Source: Paenibacillus xylanexedens (lineage in GTDB: Bacteria; Bacillota; Bacilli; Paenibacillales; Paenibacillaceae). Taken from it: a stretch of 64,000 nt of DNA. The notes beneath the pieces were generated by a model. The model had not been told where the DNA came from. It saw only the letters and a list, made by a program, of their open reading frames with translations, and made no database searches. This document shows, piece by piece, positions 1 to 9,217 of this stretch. Every line of letters starts with the position of its first letter. The stretch's first letter is position 1. Made by a program: the position numbers and the translations under genes. Where the stretch lies: NCBI RefSeq assembly GCF_007676705.1, contig NZ_VEBF01000002.1:806001-870000 (forward strand). Reading direction: 5' to 3'.

Positions 1-971
1 ATATATATACCCGGTTCAACGGTAACAACCATACCCGGTTTCAATACATCGTCGCTAAGCTTGGACAAGCGAGGAGCTTCGTGAACTTCCATGCCCAGAC
101 CGTGGCCTGTGCTGTGTCCGAACTGATCTCCATATCCGTGACCTGCAATGATATCACGAGCCAGTGCATCTGCTTCCCGTCCGGTCATGCCCGGTTTCAG
201 GTTCTCCAGCGTATGTAACTGAGCTTCCAGTACAATGTCATAAATTTTGCGCAGTTCAGGTACAGGTGTGCCTGTTGCAATGGTACGTGTCAGATCTGAA
301 CAGTATCCGTCCAAAAGTGCACCAAAGTCAAATGTAATTAACTCATTTTGACCGATGACCTTGCTACTCGCTACACCGTGAGGCATAGCAGAACGTTCAC
401 CCGATGCTACAATCGTGTCGAACGAAGAGGACGTTGCTCCATGTTTACGCATGAAAAACTCCATCTCCAGATCCACTTCACGCTCTGTCATGCCTGGTTT
501 TGCAAACTGCAACACGTGGCTGAACGTGGCATCCGCCAAATCTGCTGCTCTCTGCATAACCGCAATCTCGTCTTGATCCTTGAACATGCGAAGTTGTTCC
601 ACAATCCCGGATACAGCTTTCAGTTCGATAGATTGAAGTGCTTCAGCATAAGCGGAATGCGTGCCGAATGTGACACTATCCTGCTCGAAGCCCACTTCTT
701 TGATATTCGCGGATGTCAGCAATTCGCGCACCGTATCCATCGGCTTAGCTCCATGCTCCACAACGGTAAATCCTTTGGCTTGCTGAGGCGCTTGTGACAT
801 ATAACGGAAATCAGTCAGCAAATATGCATCCTGTTCCGTAATCAGCACATATCCCGCAGAGCCTGTAAAGCCCGTCATATAACGACGGTTAATCGGGTTT
901 GTAATCAGCATTGCTGTGAGTTCACGCTCACGCATGGCTTCACGCAACTTATTTACTCGTTTGTTTTCCAT
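1..971 (-). CDS. yqhT: Xaa-Pro aminopeptidase/dipeptidase, M24 family (3' end beyond window)
   Basis: Cleaves X-Pro peptide bonds in the cytoplasm with a dinuclear metal centre (family knowledge). Translating the minus strand from the ATG at 971 gives an N-terminal creatinase-like domain, then the M24 'pita-bread' fold: FDFG near residue 213 followed by the DGYCSDLTRT metal-binding aspartate segment, the GHGLGMEVHE histidine motif near 286, and VEPGIY at the window edge. About 323 residues are visible; the family is about 355 long, so only the C-terminal metal-binding glutamate is missing. AGAAGGGT precedes the ATG. It lies 39 bp after aroQ on the same strand, as in the Bacillus yqhR-yqhS-yqhT order, which supports the name. 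The gene is intact as far as visible. Confidence 0.93.
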   Translation of the reverse strand, partial: MENKRVNKLREAMRERELTAMLITNPINRRYMTGFTGSAGYVLITEQDAYLLTDFRYMSQAPQQAKGFTVVEHGAKPMDTVRELLTSANIKEVGFEQDSVTFGTHSAYAEALQSIELKAVSGIVEQLRMFKDQDEIAVMQRAADLADATFSHVLQFAKPGMTEREVDLEMEFFMRKHGATSSSFDTIVASGERSAMPHGVASSKVIGQNELITFDFGALLDGYCSDLTRTIATGTPVPELRKIYDIVLEAQLHTLENLKPGMTGREADALARDIIAGHGYGDQFGHSTGHGLGMEVHEAPRLSKLSDDVLKPGMVVTVEPGIY

Positions 972-1010
972 CGGTAACCCTTCTTTCTCTCACATTCCCG
1001 GGTTCCCGGC

Positions 1011-1454
1011 TCAGGTTTGTTTGTCCAGATGACGCACAAGAGCCAGCAATCCCAGTTCATAGCTTACTTCGCCAAATCCGGCAATCTGCCCGATTGTTTC
1101 CGCTGCAATCACTGAATGATGTCTGAACGCTTCGCGTGCATGAATGTTGGATAGATGTACTTCCACTGTAGGGACTTTTACAGCATTGATTGCATCACGT
1201 ATAGCATAGCTATAGTGGGTAAATGCTCCGGCATTCAATATCAGCCCGTCTGCTTCACCTAACGCTGCATGAATGCGGTCAATGATGTCCCCTTCATGGT
1301 TCGATTGATAAAAAGCGATGGAGACGCCAAGTTCATCAGCCTGTCTGCGAATTTTGTCCTCAATATCCTTCAGACTAAGCGTTCCATAGATGCCCGGCTC
1401 ACGTACTCCAAGCATGTTCAGGTTCGGACCATTGATCACAATAATTCGTTTCAT
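1011..1454 (-). CDS. aroQ: Type II 3-dehydroquinate dehydratase
   Basis: Third step of the shikimate pathway: dehydration of 3-dehydroquinate to 3-dehydroshikimate, as a dodecameric cytoplasmic enzyme. The 147-residue product has the usual length and motifs: NGPNLNMLG at the N-terminus, REPGIYG with the catalytic Arg18 and Tyr23, NAGAFTHYS, and the EVHLSN / FRHHS histidine segments. An in-frame start exists 10 codons upstream, but the ATG at 1454 directly precedes KRIIVINGPN, the conserved family start, and has GAGGGTGGAG upstream. It sits between yqhR and yqhT, all on the minus strand. Confidence 0.96.
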   Translation of the reverse strand: MKRIIVINGPNLNMLGVREPGIYGTLSLKDIEDKIRRQADELGVSIAFYQSNHEGDIIDRIHAALGEADGLILNAGAFTHYSYAIRDAINAVKVPTVEVHLSNIHAREAFRHHSVIAAETIGQIAGFGEVSYELGLLALVRHLDKQT

Positions 1455-1530
1455 CGCTGCTCCACCCTCTCTGCAAATAACCATCTGCTATTTTAACACA
1501 GGCATTGCCGGATTGAGAAGCTTTTTTGCG

Positions 1531-2109
1531 CTATGCCCCCGCTTGCTCTGGCTCGCGTTTGCGTTCGTCCGTGTACTCCATGGCTACCGTGTAACCAATG
1601 AACAGCCCCCATAGCAAAAAGAAACAGAGTTCCGTGATGATCGAATCCCACGTTAAACCGTTCAGAGGCTTCATCATCCCGAGTTTCGGCCCTACCAGTA
1701 CAAAGAGAATCAGCCACCAGACAATTCCATACACCATGCCGGGTAAAGGCCCTTTTAATTTTCTAATCGTGAACGTGTAGAGCAAAGAAGCCAAGATGGA
1801 AAAAACGATAAAAAACAACCAGCCTGTTAAATGCCCAGCTGCGGTATATATATATTCATGTTTGAAAAAAGGCTCGGCCAGAAATCCCACCGGCACAATC
1901 GTAAAATGCAGCAGATAGAATAGCCAGTGTAGCCCACCCCAGATAAACCCGGCAAAGAAGCCAAGCTCTAATGCAAAGGAAAATGGCTTGGTATAATAGT
2001 GCGCTTGACCTTGTCGCTGAGTAGGGCGCCTGCCTTTATCTTTTTGCTGACGCTCATTCGGTCGTTGACCTTCATCATGTGATGTATCATCATGCTTACG
2101 TTCTGTCAT
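1531..2109 (-). CDS. yqhR: YqhR-like conserved membrane protein
   Basis: A 192-residue protein with a hydrophilic, Lys/Arg/Gln-rich N-terminus of about 40 residues followed by four hydrophobic segments (roughly residues 45-70, 95-115, 125-145 and 160-180), so an integral membrane protein. No catalytic motif is visible and the biochemical role is unknown. The assignment rests on the Bacillales synteny yqhQ (divergent) - yqhR - aroQ - yqhT and on size and topology. GAAGGAGAA precedes the ATG. It is 76 bp from aroQ and probably cotranscribed with it. Confidence 0.75.
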   Translation of the reverse strand: MTERKHDDTSHDEGQRPNERQQKDKGRRPTQRQGQAHYYTKPFSFALELGFFAGFIWGGLHWLFYLLHFTIVPVGFLAEPFFKHEYIYTAAGHLTGWLFFIVFSILASLLYTFTIRKLKGPLPGMVYGIVWWLILFVLVGPKLGMMKPLNGLTWDSIITELCFFLLWGLFIGYTVAMEYTDERKREPEQAGA

Positions 2110-2323
2110 CGATATTCTCCTTCATTTCAGTTGATAACCCCGTATTATGACTCGATTTTTGTGCTTCATTCTACGAGGTAGTATGTTCAAAACAGGACAA
2201 TCTTAACAACATCCTTCAAGGATTGACTCACAAACTAGAAATTGCTCTTAAAATTCGATACAATAGGGTTATTAAACTGCCTTTGATCGCGAAGGCCTAG
2301 AACAGAATAGGAAGGTGAATAAT
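2110..2323. promoter_or_regulatory. Divergent intergenic region yqhR / yqhQ
   Basis: This 214-bp gap must hold the promoters of both divergent units. A TACAAT -10-like hexamer lies at about 2267-2272 in the plus direction, but no well-spaced -35 is seen. No operator or hairpin is obvious. Confidence 0.35.
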
Positions 2324-3316
2324 TTGCCTCAACAATCCAAGCCTGTCAGCTATGGGGGGCAAGCTGTCATTGAAGGCGTAATGTTCGGTGGGAAACATGT
2401 CAACGTTACAGCTGTTCGTAGAAAAGACGGCGAAATTACGTATCTGGAAGTTCCCAAGCAAGACAAGTCCTGGGTCACGAAATTGCGGCGGATTCCTTTA
2501 TTACGCGGAATTGTCAGCATTATAGATTCAAGTGTCAAAGGTAGCAGACATCTCAATTACTCTGCTGACGCCTATGCTGATGATGAACTGGAACCGGAAG
2601 AGAAAGCCAAGCAAAAAGAGAAAGAAGGTTCAGGCTGGAGCCTTAGCATGATCATTGGTGTGACTGCGGTAGCCATCCTTTCATTCCTTTTCGGTAAAGT
2701 TGTGCTTACATTACTTCCTGTTGTCATCGAGAATTTTCTATTTAAAAATGCATTCGACAATCAATTTTTGCATAATTTACTGGAAGGCGGCATCAAGCTG
2801 ATCCTGTTGCTCGCTTACTTGTGGTTAATCTCACAGACGCCGATGATCAAACGTCTCTTCCAGTATCATGGAGCGGAACACAAAGTAATCAGCGCACATG
2901 AAGCTGGTGAAGAATTGACACCGGAGAACGTGCAAAAATACAGCCGACTGCACTACCGTTGTGGAAGCAGCTTTATTATGTTGACTGTCATTATTGGAGT
3001 GTTTCTGTACTCCCTCTTCACGTACGATAACCTATGGGAACGGATGGGTCAGCGTCTGCTGTTGTTGCCTGTCGTATTGGGTATATCTTTTGAGCTGTTA
3101 AAGCTTACGAATTCGGTACGTGATATTCCTGTACTGCGTTATCTCGGATACCCGGGATTATGGTTGCAATTGTTGACAACAAAAGAACCGACCAACGAAC
3201 AGGTTGAAGTATCGATTGCTTCGTTTAACCGTATGCGTGAGTTGGATGCCAAGCTCGCCAATGTCTCCGCTAGATCAGAAGTACCTGTTGCAACACTCGA
3301 TCCTGTGAAAGGGTGA
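2324..3316 (+). CDS. yqhQ: DUF1385 family membrane protein YqhQ
   Basis: About 330 residues. The N-terminal YGGQAVIEGVMFGGK and the central HGAEHKVISAHE and YRCGSSFIM segments are hallmarks of DUF1385. Three to four hydrophobic stretches (about residues 110-135, 155-175, 215-235 and 245-265) place it in the membrane. The function of the family is not established. A GTG at 2315 is also in frame, but the AGGAAGGTG ribosome binding site is correctly spaced only for the TTG at 2324. It overlaps or abuts the next small membrane gene. Confidence 0.88.
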   Translation: MPQQSKPVSYGGQAVIEGVMFGGKHVNVTAVRRKDGEITYLEVPKQDKSWVTKLRRIPLLRGIVSIIDSSVKGSRHLNYSADAYADDELEPEEKAKQKEKEGSGWSLSMIIGVTAVAILSFLFGKVVLTLLPVVIENFLFKNAFDNQFLHNLLEGGIKLILLLAYLWLISQTPMIKRLFQYHGAEHKVISAHEAGEELTPENVQKYSRLHYRCGSSFIMLTVIIGVFLYSLFTYDNLWERMGQRLLLLPVVLGISFELLKLTNSVRDIPVLRYLGYPGLWLQLLTTKEPTNEQVEVSIASFNRMRELDAKLANVSARSEVPVATLDPVKG

Positions 3317-3321
3317 ATGAT

Positions 3322-3654
3322 ATGAACAAGCAGGCAATCTTATTTTGGACGTTCATCGCACTAGCTGCTGTTGGAGTATTGACTTGGTTGGGGAGCGCTA
3401 GTCCCTCCAGAATCATTATTCCTCTGGTCGTGTTCGGAGCTGTATTCCTGCTGTATAAGTATCCGCCTCGTCGCTGGGCACAAAAAGCCAAATCACCGAA
3501 AATTAAGCCATCGGCACGTACCATGGCGAAAGTAAATGCACAGTCCAGTGCCAGAAAGAGCAGCGGCTCTTCGAAGAAACGCAAGGATTATCCTTTCCAA
3601 GTGATTCAGGGACAAAAAGGTAAAAGCGATGAAGATATACCGAAATTTCACTAA
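3322..3654 (+). CDS. Small YqhP-like membrane protein
   Basis: About 110 residues. Two adjacent hydrophobic helices (residues about 5-25 and 30-50) are followed by a strongly basic tail rich in Lys, Arg and Ser. I see no enzyme motif. The position next to yqhQ matches yqhP of Bacillus; the identity is inferred from place and topology. A GTG at 3313 overlaps the yqhQ stop, but the ATG at 3322 has GGGTG at better spacing. The short overlap implies translational coupling. Confidence 0.7.
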   Translation: MNKQAILFWTFIALAAVGVLTWLGSASPSRIIIPLVVFGAVFLLYKYPPRRWAQKAKSPKIKPSARTMAKVNAQSSARKSSGSSKKRKDYPFQVIQGQKGKSDEDIPKFH

Positions 3655-3670
3655 AAGTTATTGAACATAC

Positions 3671-3710
3671 AAAAAAGCAATTCTTCCAACAAGCGGAGAA
3701 TTGCTTTTTT
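3671..3710. terminator. Bidirectional intrinsic terminator
   Basis: AAAAAAGCAATTCT and AGAATTGCTTTTTT are perfect inverted arms around a 12-nt loop, with an A-run on the left and a T-run on the right. It serves both the yqhQ unit (plus) and the convergent patatin gene (minus). Confidence 0.9.
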
Positions 3711-3715
3711 CGTGT

Positions 3716-4717
3716 TTATATAGGAATCAGAGGCGGAGCTTCAGCTTGTTTCTTGCGGAGCTCTTTTCTTTGTTTGTCCAGCTGATCATCATACATTTTC
3801 GTGTTCCATCCATTGAAAAATTCGGTTCCCGCGTTCGCACCGGATCGATACAAAGCCGTACTGTCTTGTACCGATAGATGAAACTGTGTCGGTTTAATCC
3901 CCAGCGTTGGTATTTTCACTGTACGGAACCGGTTAATCTGTTCAATATAGCGCTCATCGTGGGCTGTGAGCATCGTCTCCACAAGAGCCTGAAGCATGCT
4001 TAGCGGTCCTTTAATCCGTGCAGGTTCCACCTCTGTCTTACCCACCATTTTGAATCCGACAACCGGAATTATGTCTCCCTCTCGTTCCGAACGATCACCA
4101 TCGAAGAGCCACAGCGGAAAATTGCTAAGCAATCCACCATCCACAACATAAACGAACTGATCTTGAAAAGGCAGGCCTTTGGAGAATACCGGCGATTTGC
4201 GTATCACGACCGGATCGAAAAAATACGGAATACTGCAACTCATGCGTACCGCTTTCGCAACATCCAGCTTGGCAGGATCAATTCCGAAGCGCCGAATATC
4301 ATCTGGCAGCACCAGAATGGTCCCATTGGATATATCTGATGCTGTAATGAGCAGCTTGCCTTGCGGCAAGTCGGCAAAAGTGCGAATCCCTTTCTGCTCC
4401 AGCATCTTGCGAATCCATGATTCCAGCGCTTCCCCCGAATACAAACCTTTCTTCAAGAACAGCCTCGCTGCGGGGCCGATCCATCGGGTATTAAATATGG
4501 GGGAACGACGCAGCAATGAAGCAAACGGCGTATTCTCAATAATGACTTTCATCTCTTCGGCCCTGTAACCAGCCGCTAGTAGAGCAGCTACAATAGAACC
4601 CGATGACGTCCCAGCCACCCGATTAAACTGAATGCCGCAGTCTTGAGCACCCTGCACAGCTCCCGCAAGCGAAATTCCCTTCACGCCTCCACCTTCAAAC
4701 ACTGCGTTAATTAACAC
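3716..4717 (-). CDS. Patatin-like phospholipase
   Basis: Predicted acyl hydrolase acting on phospholipids or acylglycerols through a Ser-Asp dyad. The oxyanion-hole GGGVKG (residues about 9-14), the nucleophile elbow GTSSGS (serine near residue 40) and the catalytic DGG in VVDGGLLSNFP (about 193) are all present, so the enzyme should be active. The 333-residue protein has no signal peptide, so it is probably cytoplasmic or peripheral to the membrane. It starts with GTG preceded by a GGGGG tract. It stands alone between two terminator-containing gaps; substrate cannot be read from the sequence. Confidence 0.9.
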   Translation of the reverse strand: MLINAVFEGGGVKGISLAGAVQGAQDCGIQFNRVAGTSSGSIVAALLAAGYRAEEMKVIIENTPFASLLRRSPIFNTRWIGPAARLFLKKGLYSGEALESWIRKMLEQKGIRTFADLPQGKLLITASDISNGTILVLPDDIRRFGIDPAKLDVAKAVRMSCSIPYFFDPVVIRKSPVFSKGLPFQDQFVYVVDGGLLSNFPLWLFDGDRSEREGDIIPVVGFKMVGKTEVEPARIKGPLSMLQALVETMLTAHDERYIEQINRFRTVKIPTLGIKPTQFHLSVQDSTALYRSGANAGTEFFNGWNTKMYDDQLDKQRKELRKKQAEAPPLIPI

Positions 4718-4806
4718 AACAAAACCCCCGTTCTCCAGGCAGCCACGTTTCTACTGCCACTCTATGAGAACAAGGGTTTGTCTTATAACCGTATTGTTAA
4801 ATTGTT

Positions 4807-6417
4807 TTAGAGACCATAATAAGCTTTTAATTTGGCAATTAGGCCGAGAGGGTTCTTCGTCAGGTACTGTGAACTAAAGAATATATCCCCTTTAACCGAA
4901 GAATACTTCTTGTTGTAGTTCAGCTGATCGATGATCTCCTGTGATGTCTGCCAGCCAATCTCTGGCGTACCTAACTTATAAGGTGAGTGGCCAATATACA
5001 ATTTTACATTCGTGTTAGCCACTTCATTCGCCCACCAGTCCACGACTTTGTCGTATCGGGCTGCGTTCAATGTCATACTCCAATACACCTGAGGGGCAAC
5101 ATAGTCGATCCACTCCTGATTAATCCATGTCCGCACATCCGCATTCATGCTATCATAAGCGGTTACTCCTGCTTTGGTATCAGAACCTGTCAGATCAACG
5201 GATTTGTTACGCCATACTCCAAATGGGCTAATTCCATATTCAACGTTAGCTTTCACTCTGTGAATGCTCTGTCCAAGCTGCCTGACGAATTGATTAATAT
5301 TGTCACGACGCCATTCAGCACGGTCCTTGGTATTCAATGTGTTGTAAGTTTTGAAGGCTGCATCATCATTAAAGGTCACATTGGACGGGTAGAAGTAATC
5401 ATCCAGATGTACACCATCAATATCATACTGATTGACCACTTCCATGATCGTATCAATAATATGCTGTCTGGCTTCCGGAATACCCGGGTTAATGTACATT
5501 TTGCCGGACGCATTCACAATCCAATCCGGATGAAGCTTGGAAATGTGATTTGCAGCCAGATTGGATGTACTCGCCGAATTCGTTGCTCTAAACGGATTGA
5601 ACCAGGCATGAAACTCCAGACCACGTTTGTGTGCTTCCTCCACCATGAATGCGAGGGGATCATAGCCGGGATCTTTACCTTGTGTTCCTGTCAATACGCT
5701 GTTCCAAGGTACCAGACCTGAAGGATAGACGGCATCCCCATTGGCTCTCACTTGAACGAATACGGCATTAATGCCCATCCCTTGTAAAGTATCGAGCTGT
5801 TTCGTGTACTCCTGCTTTTGCTTCTCTACATTTCCCTTGGCACCGGACGAAGGCCAGTCTCCATTCACAGTGGAGATCCAGGCTCCCCGCATCTCTTCAG
5901 AAGCTGGTACAGTCCCTGTGCCTCCAGGCTCTGCTGGGGTTGCCGGAGTTGGTTCAGGAGTCGGTACTGATTCGTCTCCTGTGTACAGATCAATGGTCTG
6001 AGCCGCCTGATTCCAGTTCACCCGAATACCAAGGTTCTCACTGACGAATCGAATGGGTACCATGACCCGACCTTGCTTCAGTTCTACGGATGCATCCAGA
6101 CCAACTACAGTGTTATCCACGGTAGCCTGCTGGCGTCCGCTCGTCATCGTGATGACAGAATCCGATTTCTGAATAGTCACGGTACGTGTAGCCTGAGACC
6201 ATAGAACAGACGCACCCAGTCCTTCACTAATAACTCGCAGAGGCACCATCGTTACATTTACCTTAGGCAGGATGTAAGGTGATACATCCGATTCCAAGCG
6301 GTTACCATCTAGAAAAATAGCGATATTCTTCTGTCCGGCTGCTTGTGCTGTCATACCTGCTGTCTGTAATCCAAGTACAAAAATGAGCAGCAGCATCAAT
6401 CCTTTACGAAGCTTCAT
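4807..6417 (-). CDS. Secreted GHL10/DUF187 glycosidase-like protein with copper-amine-oxidase N-domain
   Basis: 536 residues. A signal peptide (MKLRKG, hydrophobic core, AQA near residue 26) is followed by two copies of the Cu_amine_oxidN1-like repeat (residues about 30-150; MVPLRVISEGLGASV and VPIRFVSENLGIRV), a Pro/Thr-rich linker (about 152-172), then a glycosyl-hydrolase-like family 10 domain beginning MRGAWISTVNGDWPS. LDDYFYP and WFNPFRA segments fit the TIM barrel of this family. Known role of relatives: hydrolysis of envelope or extracellular polysaccharide; the substrate here is unknown. GGAGGAT precedes the ATG. The N-domain probably anchors the protein at the cell wall (inference). 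Confidence 0.88.
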   Translation of the reverse strand: MKLRKGLMLLLIFVLGLQTAGMTAQAAGQKNIAIFLDGNRLESDVSPYILPKVNVTMVPLRVISEGLGASVLWSQATRTVTIQKSDSVITMTSGRQQATVDNTVVGLDASVELKQGRVMVPIRFVSENLGIRVNWNQAAQTIDLYTGDESVPTPEPTPATPAEPGGTGTVPASEEMRGAWISTVNGDWPSSGAKGNVEKQKQEYTKQLDTLQGMGINAVFVQVRANGDAVYPSGLVPWNSVLTGTQGKDPGYDPLAFMVEEAHKRGLEFHAWFNPFRATNSASTSNLAANHISKLHPDWIVNASGKMYINPGIPEARQHIIDTIMEVVNQYDIDGVHLDDYFYPSNVTFNDDAAFKTYNTLNTKDRAEWRRDNINQFVRQLGQSIHRVKANVEYGISPFGVWRNKSVDLTGSDTKAGVTAYDSMNADVRTWINQEWIDYVAPQVYWSMTLNAARYDKVVDWWANEVANTNVKLYIGHSPYKLGTPEIGWQTSQEIIDQLNYNKKYSSVKGDIFFSSQYLTKNPLGLIAKLKAYYGL

Positions 6418-6527
6418 CAGTGCAATCCTCCAAAATCATTATAAATTTGCGGTAAATTCTACTAGTTTAATAGACGTTCCTAACGGCTGTTTAGTTGCGA
6501 ATATCACCAAATTATGGTGTGGATGCA

Positions 6528-6566
6528 CAAAAAAATGCTTCCTGCCATTGAAACGGCAAGAAGCAT
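6528..6566 (-). terminator. Intrinsic terminator of mntR
   Basis: Read on the minus strand, ATGCTTCTTGCC and GGCAGGAAGCAT pair around an 8-nt loop and are followed by seven T. It lies 60 bp past the mntR stop. Confidence 0.88.
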
Positions 6567-6625
6567 CCTTTGATCACAGGATACGATTCATTGTATATCA
6601 CCATGTTGAAATTAACTGTTGAAAA

Positions 6626-7054
6626 TCAAGACTCCGTATTACTCATGACGTCCTGAAGATTTTTGAGGTCACGTAACCGACTCTCATCCTGACGGAAGTA
6701 TTCGACCAAAGACTCAATGCAAGTAATAGAATCCCAGCTCAAGTGATGTTCAATACCCTCAACATCATTATAGATGTTCTCTTCCTGAACACCAATCGTC
6801 GTCAAAAACTGTTCAAGCAGATGATGGCGCTCCATCAAACGTTTGCCCATCTTTTTGCCTTTTGGCGTAAGTACCAATCCGCGGTACTTCTCATAGATCA
6901 GGTACTCGTCTTTGTCCAGCTTTTGGATCATCTTGGTCACCGATGAAGGATGTACTTCCAGTCCTTCAGCTATATCAGACACACGAGCATAGCCCTTTTC
7001 ATCAATTAATTTGTATATACGCTCCAAATAATCTTCCATACTGGGCGTTGGCAT
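6626..7054 (-). CDS. mntR: Manganese-responsive DtxR-family regulator MntR
   Basis: 142 residues, the normal size for Bacillus MntR, which lacks the SH3-like domain of DtxR. The winged helix covers about residues 5-60. Metal ligands of the B. subtilis protein are conserved: Asp8 and Glu11 in MEDYLERIY, a His near 77 in RHHLLEQ, and the Glu-x-x-Glu-His cluster in DVEGIEHHL near 99-103. It should repress Mn uptake genes when Mn(II) binds. No mntABCD or mntH gene lies beside it. GAGGGAAGC precedes the ATG and a terminator follows. Confidence 0.95.
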   Translation of the reverse strand: MPTPSMEDYLERIYKLIDEKGYARVSDIAEGLEVHPSSVTKMIQKLDKDEYLIYEKYRGLVLTPKGKKMGKRLMERHHLLEQFLTTIGVQEENIYNDVEGIEHHLSWDSITCIESLVEYFRQDESRLRDLKNLQDVMSNTES

Positions 7055-7246
7055 CTGCTTCCCTCTCTTCTCTCTGACCGGCCCCTATTCGTGCCAGGTC
7101 CCTATCTTATAATGATACATGTTATCAATACGCATTGGCAAGTCCTGCACAATTCGGAGTGCACTGTTACGCAAGTAATTGGCAGGCTTGACTTTTCCTC
7201 GAACGAGGCAAACTAATTAAAGTTCCGCATCGAAAGGAGTGATTTC

Positions 7247-8317
7247 TTGAGTACAAGTGTAGCCCAACCGCCTGCTCGAAAAGCAAAAGGCACTAAACCC
7301 TTTATTCCCGATTTGGTGTATTTTGAACCCGGTGCGCTGGAATATGATAAAGGCAAACGAATTATGGAATGGGTGACATCCAAAAACATCCCTTATCAGA
7401 TGACCACATCCCATAACCGGATCACGAACCTGCCGGGTGAAACCGAACAAGAAAAGTACCGGATGGCGAAGCGTACTCTGGTTGTCGGTGTGCGCAAAAC
7501 ACTCAAGTTCGACCAGTCGAAACCTTCAGCGGAATATGCCATTCCCATCTCTACAGGCTGTATGGGGCACTGCCATTATTGTTATCTTCAAACTACACTT
7601 GGCGCCAAACCTTATGTCCGTGTCTACGTTAATACCGAGGAGATCATTCAGGCTGCAAAAGGATACATCGAAGAACGCGCGCCAGAAATCACGCGATTTG
7701 AAGCTGCCTGTACATCCGATCCCGTAGGACTTGAGCATATCACGGAAAATTTAAGTGACTTGATCCGTTTTATGGCGGAAGAAGAATATGGACGCTTGCG
7801 GTTCGTAACTAAATATCATCACGTTGATCCGTTATTAAACATTAAGCATAATGGCCACACCCGTATCCGGTTTAGCGTCAATTCGGATTATGTCATCAAA
7901 AACTTTGAACCGGCTACTTCTAGATTTGAAGAACGCATTGAAGCCGCAGGCAAAATTGCACACGCCGGTTATCCTCTGGGATTCATTATCGCTCCGATTA
8001 TGTGGTATGAAGGCTGGGAAGAAGGATACTCGGCTCTGTTGCAGAAGCTGGCAGATACACTTCCAGAGGAAGCAACCAAGGATCTTACGTTTGAGATGAT
8101 TCAGCACCGATTTACCAAAACGGCCAAAGCAACCATTGAGAAGCGTTATCCCAAGACCAAGCTTGAGATGGATATTGAGAAACGCAAGATGAAATGGGGC
8201 CGCTGGGGTCAGTACAAGTATGTGTATAAAGATGACCAGCAGGATGCACTTCGCGAATTCATTACGGAGCGGATTTTTGAGCATTTCCCATTAGCCAATA
8301 TTGATTACTTCACCTAA
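7247..8317 (+). CDS. splB: Spore photoproduct lyase
   Basis: Radical-SAM enzyme that reverses the spore photoproduct (5-thyminyl-5,6-dihydrothymine) during germination. The cluster motif Cys-x3-Cys-x2-Cys is at about residues 105, 109 and 112 (CMGHCHYC), and CTSDP near residue 154 carries the conserved hydrogen-donor cysteine matching Cys141 of B. subtilis. At 356 residues it is slightly longer than the B. subtilis enzyme (342). The start is TTG with AAAGGAGTG at ideal spacing. No upstream splA-like gene is present. The gene supports an endospore-forming host. Confidence 0.95.
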   Translation: MSTSVAQPPARKAKGTKPFIPDLVYFEPGALEYDKGKRIMEWVTSKNIPYQMTTSHNRITNLPGETEQEKYRMAKRTLVVGVRKTLKFDQSKPSAEYAIPISTGCMGHCHYCYLQTTLGAKPYVRVYVNTEEIIQAAKGYIEERAPEITRFEAACTSDPVGLEHITENLSDLIRFMAEEEYGRLRFVTKYHHVDPLLNIKHNGHTRIRFSVNSDYVIKNFEPATSRFEERIEAAGKIAHAGYPLGFIIAPIMWYEGWEEGYSALLQKLADTLPEEATKDLTFEMIQHRFTKTAKATIEKRYPKTKLEMDIEKRKMKWGRWGQYKYVYKDDQQDALREFITERIFEHFPLANIDYFT

Positions 8318-8371
8318 ACGAAAACAACCCAACATCATATGCTGATATTAGTATTCCTAACAAACGATTAA

Positions 8372-8418
8372 AAAGCAGGTTACATGCCAGAATAATTCTG
8401 GTTTATGTAGCCTGCTTT
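8372..8418. terminator. Hairpin terminator between splB and ccdA
   Basis: AAAGCAGG...CCAGAAT pairs with ATTCTGG...CCTGCTTT with two small internal mismatches. It lies between the convergent splB and ccdA, flanked by A and T runs, so it can stop both. Confidence 0.8.
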
Positions 8419-8454
8419 GCCATACTTTTTTAAATTAAAATTTAGTTCATACGC

Positions 8455-9168
8455 TTAAATAATCATCCAGTCTGGTGTAATCTGCTGCAACCAAATGGTA
8501 ATCTTCGTCATCTGATCTGTAAAAAGTAATACGCCAAGGAACAACATTAATGCGCCTCCGACTTTCATCATGACATTGGAATACCGTAAGATCCAGCGTG
8601 TCGAGCCGATGAAGAATGCCAAAATAAAGAAAGGTATTGCAAACCCTGCGGTATATCCTGTAATAAGCGCAAGCCAGGTTGTAGGCTCACTCGCAGCCAT
8701 AGCTATGATCGCTGTTAGAATGGGGCCAATACAGGGCGACCAACCTGCTGAGAAACCGATACCAAATATAAATGAGCCCAGATAGCCTGCCGGTTTCCAT
8801 TTCATATCCAGCTTGCGTTCCTTCATCAGAAACTGCGGCTTGAACACACCCAGCAAAAACAATCCCATAAGCATAATCAGAATCGCAGACAATTGTCGGA
8901 TCAGCTCACGGTTATCATTGAAAAACTGGCCAAACAGTCCTGCACCAAGGCCAAGCGAATAAAATACAGCGGAGAAGCCCAATATAAACGCCAGCGTATG
9001 CGTCATGGTCTTAAAGCGGACTTCTCGCTGATTGCGGTCTTCCTTCAATTGCTGCACCGTCATACCTGTGATATAAGAAAGGTATGATGGATACAGCGGA
9101 AGACAACATGGTGATATAAATGAGACCAAGCCTGCTACAAAAGCCATCCATACATTAACATCAGGCAT
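8455..9168 (-). CDS. ccdA: Cytochrome c biogenesis protein CcdA (thiol-disulfide transmembrane carrier)
   Basis: Six-helix membrane protein that passes electrons from cytoplasmic thioredoxin to extracytoplasmic thiol proteins, needed for cytochrome c maturation and spore envelope steps in Bacillus. The two redox cysteines lie in the typical SFISPCCLPLYPSY (near residue 20) and GWSPCIGP (near 155) motifs. Length is about 237 from the ATG at 9168, preceded by AAGGGAG; a GTG 10 codons earlier is in frame but less likely. It is 49 bp downstream of znuB on the same strand; cotranscription is possible. Confidence 0.92.
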   Translation of the reverse strand: MPDVNVWMAFVAGLVSFISPCCLPLYPSYLSYITGMTVQQLKEDRNQREVRFKTMTHTLAFILGFSAVFYSLGLGAGLFGQFFNDNRELIRQLSAILIMLMGLFLLGVFKPQFLMKERKLDMKWKPAGYLGSFIFGIGFSAGWSPCIGPILTAIIAMAASEPTTWLALITGYTAGFAIPFFILAFFIGSTRWILRYSNVMMKVGGALMLFLGVLLFTDQMTKITIWLQQITPDWMII

Positions 9169-9217
9169 GAAGCGGATGTCTCCCTTCCCTGGGCTCACGT
9201 GCTTGCTCGTTCAGTCG